Source: Clostridia bacterium
Lineage (GTDB): Bacteria > Bacillota > Clostridia > Christensenellales > UBA1242
DNA: 8,982 nucleotides
Reading direction: 5' to 3'
NCBI GenBank assembly: GCA_017650795.1
Contig: JAGCEE010000038.1
Span: 1 to 8,982, forward strand
Shown here: positions 5,207 to 8,982 of the stretch, in pieces
Position numbering within the stretch: position 1 is the stretch's first letter
Layout: every line of letters starts with the position of its first letter
The notes under the pieces: generated by a model
What the model was told of the DNA's origin: nothing
What the model saw: only the letters and a program-made list of their open reading frames with translations
The model's database searches: none
Translations under genes and position numbers: made by a program

Positions 5207-5421
5207 TTAAGAAGATAATTGCTGCAAAAGATTTCAATGCAAATGGAGTTATCTATCTTGCAGGTGATGAGTTAAAAGGTTTAAGTTTTGAGCAAATTGT
5301 AAAGCTTAATGAAAAAGGTTTTATAGAACCTCTTGACTTAAGGGATATAATACTTATTACTCGTGAGAATGATAAAGAAAAAAATATAAAGGAGGAAAAG
5401 AAATATGGCTCAACTTTATAG
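5203..5421 (+). CDS. Small phage protein of unknown function between tail terminator and tube genes
   Basis: This 72-residue protein is not assigned. It starts MIKKIIAAKDFNANG, has GVIYLAGDEL and LNEKGFIEPL in the middle, and ends in a charged Lys/Glu-rich tail. The pattern 'glycine, short strand, G-D-E, helix ending in a Leu-rich turn' recalls the small YqbF/FluMu N-terminal type domains and the 98-residue C-terminal domain encoded at 1801-2097. Its ATG sits in an ATGA overlap with the preceding stop. The nearest ribosome site, AGGAGG at 5185-5190, is twelve bases away, longer than ideal, so coupled re-initiation is likely. Its last 17 bases overlap the tube gene, and the tube gene's own AAAGGAGG lies within its coding region, supporting it as a real member of the operon. 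Confidence 0.7.
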   Translation: MIKKIIAAKDFNANGVIYLAGDELKGLSFEQIVKLNEKGFIEPLDLRDIILITRENDKEKNIKEEKKYGSTL

Positions 5422-5896
5422 AGACCAATATGAACATTGGATAAACACTGCAACCACTACTGGTTCAACTACTAATCCAAAATATGTTCGTGAAGGAGTT
5501 GGCGTTGAAGCGTTATCTGTTGCATTTAACCCTCAAAAAGATACTTATAAAACTATTTTAAATAGAACTTCACAAACAACTTTTAATAACTATGAATTAA
5601 GTTCATCTGTAAGTGACAAAAGATGTTATAGTGAAGATGAGATTTATGATTATCTTGATGGTTTAAGAAGAAATGCTACTGCCGGCGAGACACAACTTGT
5701 AGAAATAAACACTGCAAAATCAGTAAGTACTGGTGTTTATGAAGCAGTACAATATAATGTATTAATTACAATTAACGAATGGTTAGGAGAAAATGCAACA
5801 ATATCTTATGATATTGATTACAGTAACCCTGTTCAAGGAACTGCAACAATAGGTGGTTCTGGCGGAATATCATTTACACCAACAACAAGCTTATAA
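5405..5896 (+). CDS. Major tail tube protein
   Basis: The 163-residue protein is placed exactly where the tube subunit is expected: after the tail terminator, before the chaperones and tape measure. It shows a beta-rich profile, with SVAFNPQKDTYKTILNRT (about 38-55), NNYELSSSVSDKRCYSEDEI, a LDGLRRNAT turn, and strands such as YEAVQYNVLITINEWLG and a GTATIGGSGGISF end, in keeping with the tube fold in which hexameric rings stack. AAAGGAGG at 5388-5395 lies nine bases upstream of the ATG, one of the strongest ribosome sites in the window. A strong terminator follows 14 bases after the stop, which fits a gene needed in hundreds of copies. Both termini are rich in Thr/Ser/Gly and probably flexible. 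Confidence 0.84.
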   Translation: MAQLYRDQYEHWINTATTTGSTTNPKYVREGVGVEALSVAFNPQKDTYKTILNRTSQTTFNNYELSSSVSDKRCYSEDEIYDYLDGLRRNATAGETQLVEINTAKSVSTGVYEAVQYNVLITINEWLGENATISYDIDYSNPVQGTATIGGSGGISFTPTTSL

Positions 5897-5910
5897 CAAG
5901 ACAAACCTTT

Positions 5911-5945
5911 AAGGGTTGAGGGTATTGACCCTCGCCCTTATTTTT
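5911..5945 (+). terminator. Rho-independent terminator after the tail tube gene
   Basis: AAGGG (5911-5915) plus GAGGGT (5918-5923) pair with ACCCTC (5928-5933) plus CCCTT (5935-5939), with loop ATTG and a small internal asymmetry (TT against G). A T5 run follows at 5941-5945. This GC-rich stem is the strongest terminator in the window and should lower expression of the chaperone and tape measure genes relative to the capsid and tube genes. No new promoter is evident between it and the next gene. Confidence 0.85.
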
Positions 5946-5976
5946 AATTTAGAGAAATGAATGGAGGTATAAAACT

Positions 5977-6459
5977 ATGGAAGATTTTATACAAGTAAAA
6001 GAAGAAAACGTAATAAGGATAGGAATAAAAAACTCAAATGGGGAAGACACAGGACTAGTTATCAAGTTTGATTTACAAGATGTAGAATTGCCTTTAAGGA
6101 TAAATAAGATGGACGCTTTACACAAAAAAAATGTGAGTGTGTTAAAACAACAAGCCGCAGCATTAGATAAACAAGAAGATAAAAAAGGCAAGTTCTTATT
6201 ATCTTACAAGGAAGAAAAAAAACTTGAATTGTTAAAAGAATATTATAAAAAAGAAATGGAAGCACTCGATTTACTAATTGGTGATGGTATGACACAAAAA
6301 ATATTGGATAAATTAGAAAGAAAACCATATTATAATATGTTTGACGATATTGTTAACCCGCTTGCACCTGTATTTGAAAAATTAGAAGTTGAAGCTGATA
6401 AATTACTTAAAAGCATTGAAGAAAAATATGGTGTAAGTGCAGATGACAACACAATTTAA
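5977..6459 (+). CDS. Tail assembly chaperone (gpG-like)
   Basis: The 160-residue protein precedes the Gp15-family gene and the tape measure, the slot of the first tail assembly chaperone (lambda gpG role), which coats the tape measure until the tube forms. It has an N-terminal strand region (VIRIGIKNSNGEDTGLVIKFDL), then a mainly helical, Lys/Glu-rich middle (about 45-100) with KQQAAALDKQEDKKG and EKKLELLKEYYKKEMEAL, and a helical end FEKLEVEADKLLKSIEEKYG. GGAGG at 5963-5967 is nine bases before the ATG. Its last codons overlap the next gene in a different frame. Function is inferred from gene order and composition, since these proteins diverge quickly. Confidence 0.75.
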   Translation: MEDFIQVKEENVIRIGIKNSNGEDTGLVIKFDLQDVELPLRINKMDALHKKNVSVLKQQAAALDKQEDKKGKFLLSYKEEKKLELLKEYYKKEMEALDLLIGDGMTQKILDKLERKPYYNMFDDIVNPLAPVFEKLEVEADKLLKSIEEKYGVSADDNTI

Positions 6460-7045
6460 TTATCCAGAATACGCTATTATAGATGGTGAAAAGTTTAAAA
6501 TAAATACCGATTTCAGAGTTGCAATTAGGTGCAATGATATTAGCATGGACAATAGCATAGATATAACCGAAAAAGTTTTGGCTATTATTTATTTGCTTTT
6601 TGGCAAAAAGGGACTAGAAGCACGTGACAAGTATGAGCAACTTGGAGAAAAGGCGGTTTATTACTTGCAGTGTGGGAAAGACATTGATGAAAAAACCAAA
6701 AAAGAGGAAGAACCAGACATGGACTTTATTCAAGATATGCCATTTATAGAAGCTAGTTTTATGAGTGATTATCACATAGATTTAGCAAATATAGAAATGC
6801 ATTGGTGGAAGTTTTACAATTTAATATGCGGGTTGTCAAACAATGATATGGGTAATTGTTGTGTGTTGAATAGAATACGAAACATTAGAACAATGGATAT
6901 AAGCAAAATAAAAGACCCAAAAGAAAAAAACAAGCTTAAGGAAGCAAAAGAACTTTTTGCATTAAAGAAAAAAGAAAAGCAAAAACAATTTACCGCAGAA
7001 GAAATTAAAAATATGGAAGAATATCATAGATTAATTGGTAAATAG
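6443..7045 (+). CDS. Gp15-family tail assembly protein
   Basis: This 200-residue product matches the bacteriophage Gp15 family, found between the gpG-like chaperone and the tape measure and thought to act as the second tail chaperone. Diagnostic stretches: IIDGEKFKINTDFRVAIR (about 12-29), YYLQCGKD, D-F-I-Q-D at 94-98 followed by PFIEASFMSDYHIDL, and the conserved paired Trp at 121-122 in MHWWKFYNLICGL. The C-terminus is a Lys-rich helix. The ATG at 6443 is preferred over an in-frame GTG at 6437 because family members start shortly before the 'DG-x-x' strand. There is no good Shine-Dalgarno (only GGTG at 6430-6433), and the start lies 17 bases inside the preceding gene, so it probably depends on coupling. 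A separate start, not a fused frameshift product, is assumed. Confidence 0.83.
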   Translation: MTTQFNYPEYAIIDGEKFKINTDFRVAIRCNDISMDNSIDITEKVLAIIYLLFGKKGLEARDKYEQLGEKAVYYLQCGKDIDEKTKKEEEPDMDFIQDMPFIEASFMSDYHIDLANIEMHWWKFYNLICGLSNNDMGNCCVLNRIRNIRTMDISKIKDPKEKNKLKEAKELFALKKKEKQKQFTAEEIKNMEEYHRLIGK

Positions 7046-7059
7046 AAAGGAGTAAAAAA

Positions 7060-8982
7060 ATGAGTGGTAGAGTAGATGGCTATGTTACAATAGAAGCTCA
7101 AATGGATACTGATAAGTTTGATTATCAGTTAAAAGAATTAGAAAACAAATATAAAAATGTAGAAATAGACATTGACACAACTAGCGACGAACTTATAAAA
7201 GCTGAAGTTGAATTGGATGCAATAAATCAGAGGCTAGAAAAACAAAAAGGAAAATATGAAGATCTAAAAAAAGTAAATGCTGAATATAATGAATTGATTA
7301 GAAAAACAAGAGAAGAAATTAAGGCTATAGGTATACCTACAACTCTTGAAGACCGTCAACAGCAAAATGTTTTGACCGATATAATTAATAAAACTTATGG
7401 TAAAATACAAGCAAATAATATCAACCAAGAATTAGCGCTAGGTGAATTAACTAAAATTAGAGAAGAATATGAAAAGCAAGAAACTATTGTGGACAGACTA
7501 AATGCAAAATTGGAAAAACAAGAAAATAGTTTGGACGGCATTGAAAATAGCATGGATGCTATAACACAAAAGCAAAATGAATATTATCAAAAGATTAATG
7601 ACACTAACCTTGCTAAACAAATAAAAGAAGCCGAAAAAAGAAGCGAAGCTCTGGGCGCAACATTTGGAAACATTATAAGAAAAATTACTTTGGCTGGACT
7701 TGCAATAATAGGAATTAGAACTGCAACTTCTGGAATTAGTAGAATAATGAGCTTGGTTTTAGGACAAAATGACGCGTTGGCAAATAAAATGAATAGTATT
7801 AAAAGTTCGATTGCAAATGCATTGACGCCGATAGTAGAAAAAATTATTAATCTTATACTTAAGTTGATGGGATATATTAATGCAATATGGAAACATTTTT
7901 TTGGACACAATTTATTTAAGAGTGTAAAAAACGACACAAAAGACATTAGTGGCAACTTATCAAGTGGTGCAAAGTCAGCAAAAGAAATAAGAAAACAACT
8001 TGCCGGTTTTGATGAAGCCAACGTTTTAGGTGGCAACACCCCATTAAGTGGTGGTGGAAGCGGCGTTGGTAGTGGAGGAGGTTCGCTTGGTGGTTTAGAA
8101 ATACCCGAAGCACAACTGCCAAAACTAATAAATAAAGCAATCAAAACAGGCGAAAAAGCTGTTAAAGTTGCTGAAGCAACATGGGCTGGCATTCAAACAG
8201 TCACAAAAACAGGCAGTGAAAAAGTTCTTGGTACAGCAAATGCAACAACCAAAGGTGTTGAAACTGCTGTTTCAGGAATTAAAAATGCAATTAATAGTTT
8301 GCTTGGAAAAAATAACCCTGTGTCAAAACATAATGATGAAAATATAAAAGCAAATCAAAAATTAATGAAAAGTAATGAGGCTGTATTAAAATCAGAAAAT
8401 GCCACAGATGCAGAAAGACAAAAAGCGTTAAAAAACTTAAAGATTTTAACACAAGGAACTTACGAACAGGCAACAGCTACAAGTAAAAATACAGTAAATC
8501 AACGTAAGTGGGTAGGCGAGCTTCTTAATAGTGCGTATGGAATGGATGAATTATATCGAAGTGGTAAACTAACTGAAGAAGAACAATATGAGTATTATAA
8601 AATGTTGCAATATCAATTAGCACCTGCGCTAGATAAAAACACCGCATATTCTTTTGGACTTACTGAAGAAAATAAAAAATTAAAAACAAGTTTTGATAAA
8701 TTAGACACAAAATTTAGTACCCAGTATTCAATAGAACTTCAACAAAAAGGTAGCACTACAGTTATTAACACAGTAAATAAAGTTAAAGACGCATTTTCAA
8801 AATTAGGTACTACAATAAGTGAAGCATTTAAAAAAGGCGCTCAAGCGGGTTTAAAAGTGTCAGACTTGTCTAAAATCTTTCACGCAGAAGGTGGTATAGT
8901 AAATATGCCAGGGCGTGGTGTTCCTGTACATTATGCTGGCGAAGCAGGACGCGAAGGTATTATTCCTATGGATAATCAACAA
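7060..8982 (+). CDS. Tail tape measure protein (3' end cut by the window)
   Basis: An open frame of 641 codons starts at ATG 7060 with AAAGGAG at 7046-7052 (seven-base gap) and continues past the right edge. The product begins MSGRVDGYVTIEAQMDTDKF, then has a long coiled coil (about 20-200) rich in K, E, Q and N. A hydrophobic segment follows at about 204-240, as in many tape measures thought to contact the host membrane. The motif LAGFDEANVL (314-323) precedes a Gly/Ser-rich linker (324 to about 346), an arrangement common in Gram-positive phage tape measures. A mixed helical region comes next, and at 607-641 the block HAEGGIVNMPGRGVPV with GEAGREGIIPM, which normally lies near the C-terminus. 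Only some tens of residues are therefore probably missing, giving about 680-700 in all. At roughly 0.15 nm per residue, the tail would be about 100 nm long. Confidence 0.88.
   Translation, partial: MSGRVDGYVTIEAQMDTDKFDYQLKELENKYKNVEIDIDTTSDELIKAEVELDAINQRLEKQKGKYEDLKKVNAEYNELIRKTREEIKAIGIPTTLEDRQQQNVLTDIINKTYGKIQANNINQELALGELTKIREEYEKQETIVDRLNAKLEKQENSLDGIENSMDAITQKQNEYYQKINDTNLAKQIKEAEKRSEALGATFGNIIRKITLAGLAIIGIRTATSGISRIMSLVLGQNDALANKMNSIKSSIANALTPIVEKIINLILKLMGYINAIWKHFFGHNLFKSVKNDTKDISGNLSSGAKSAKEIRKQLAGFDEANVLGGNTPLSGGGSGVGSGGGSLGGLEIPEAQLPKLINKAIKTGEKAVKVAEATWAGIQTVTKTGSEKVLGTANATTKGVETAVSGIKNAINSLLGKNNPVSKHNDENIKANQKLMKSNEAVLKSENATDAERQKALKNLKILTQGTYEQATATSKNTVNQRKWVGELLNSAYGMDELYRSGKLTEEEQYEYYKMLQYQLAPALDKNTAYSFGLTEENKKLKTSFDKLDTKFSTQYSIELQQKGSTTVINTVNKVKDAFSKLGTTISEAFKKGAQAGLKVSDLSKIFHAEGGIVNMPGRGVPVHYAGEAGREGIIPMDNQQ

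Noticed and set aside
7587..8192. A 201-codon open frame on the minus strand inside the tape measure gene
   Set aside because: It is the complement of a well-supported coding region, its Pro/Leu/Phe-rich translation is what the reverse of Lys/Gly/Glu-rich sequence gives, and every other gene runs on the + strand.
1..8982. tRNA genes, CRISPR arrays, insertion sequences, attachment sites, integrase or recoded stop codons
   Set aside because: No cloverleaf-like segment, spaced repeat array, transposase frame or terminal inverted repeat was seen. No minus-strand gene is supported, and all the genes that end inside the window read without in-frame TGA or TAG up to their terminal stop.

Overview
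This window reads as the head-to-tail structural module of a temperate or formerly temperate siphovirus (long non-contractile tail) from a low-GC Gram-positive host, probably Bacillota. The grounds are the strong A+T bias, AAAGGAGG-type ribosome binding sites in front of most genes, standard use of TGG for Trp with TAA, TAG and TGA all used as stops, and the canonical order of Gram-positive phage morphogenesis genes. Every supported gene is on the + strand. Nothing here separates an integrated prophage from a free phage genome.

Layout. Bases 1-75 hold the last codons of an upstream gene, followed at once by an intrinsic terminator (74-104) and a short extended -10 promoter (about 87-114). These lead into a two-gene cassette: a GT2-family glycosyltransferase (131-1150) and a nucleotidyltransferase-like GT-A fold protein (1150-2097). 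The cassette ends in a terminator whose stem begins inside the last codons of the second gene (2085-2110). The C-terminal 98 residues of that second gene look like an independent small phage protein with its own Shine-Dalgarno and ATG at 1801, either fused or re-initiated in frame.

A full-consensus sigma-70/A promoter (TTGACA, 17 bp, TATAAT; 2120-2148) follows. It has a structured 5' leader (hairpin from the predicted +1, a tandem 10-bp repeat, a second hairpin) and drives scaffold (2227), major capsid (2778), head-tail connector (3653), head closure (4060), tail completion (4412), tail terminator (4763), a 72-residue unknown (5203) and major tail tube protein (5405). These are tightly packed, with 1-, 4- and 17-base overlaps. 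A strong terminator (5911-5945) follows the tube gene. Beyond it come two tail assembly chaperone genes (gpG-like 5977, Gp15 family 6443) and the tape measure gene (7060), which runs off the right edge close to its natural end.

How they fit together. Scaffold and major capsid protein build the procapsid. The connector, closure, completion and terminator proteins join head to tail. The tube protein polymerises around the tape measure, which the chaperones keep soluble. The glycosyltransferase plus nucleotidyltransferase pair is not needed for a basic virion. It sits between the preceding gene and scaffold as a self-contained transcription unit ('moron' architecture), so its most attractive role is decoration of a virion protein or of a host glycan. 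That pair, with the nested small protein and the promoter/leader before scaffold, is the most interesting part of the window.
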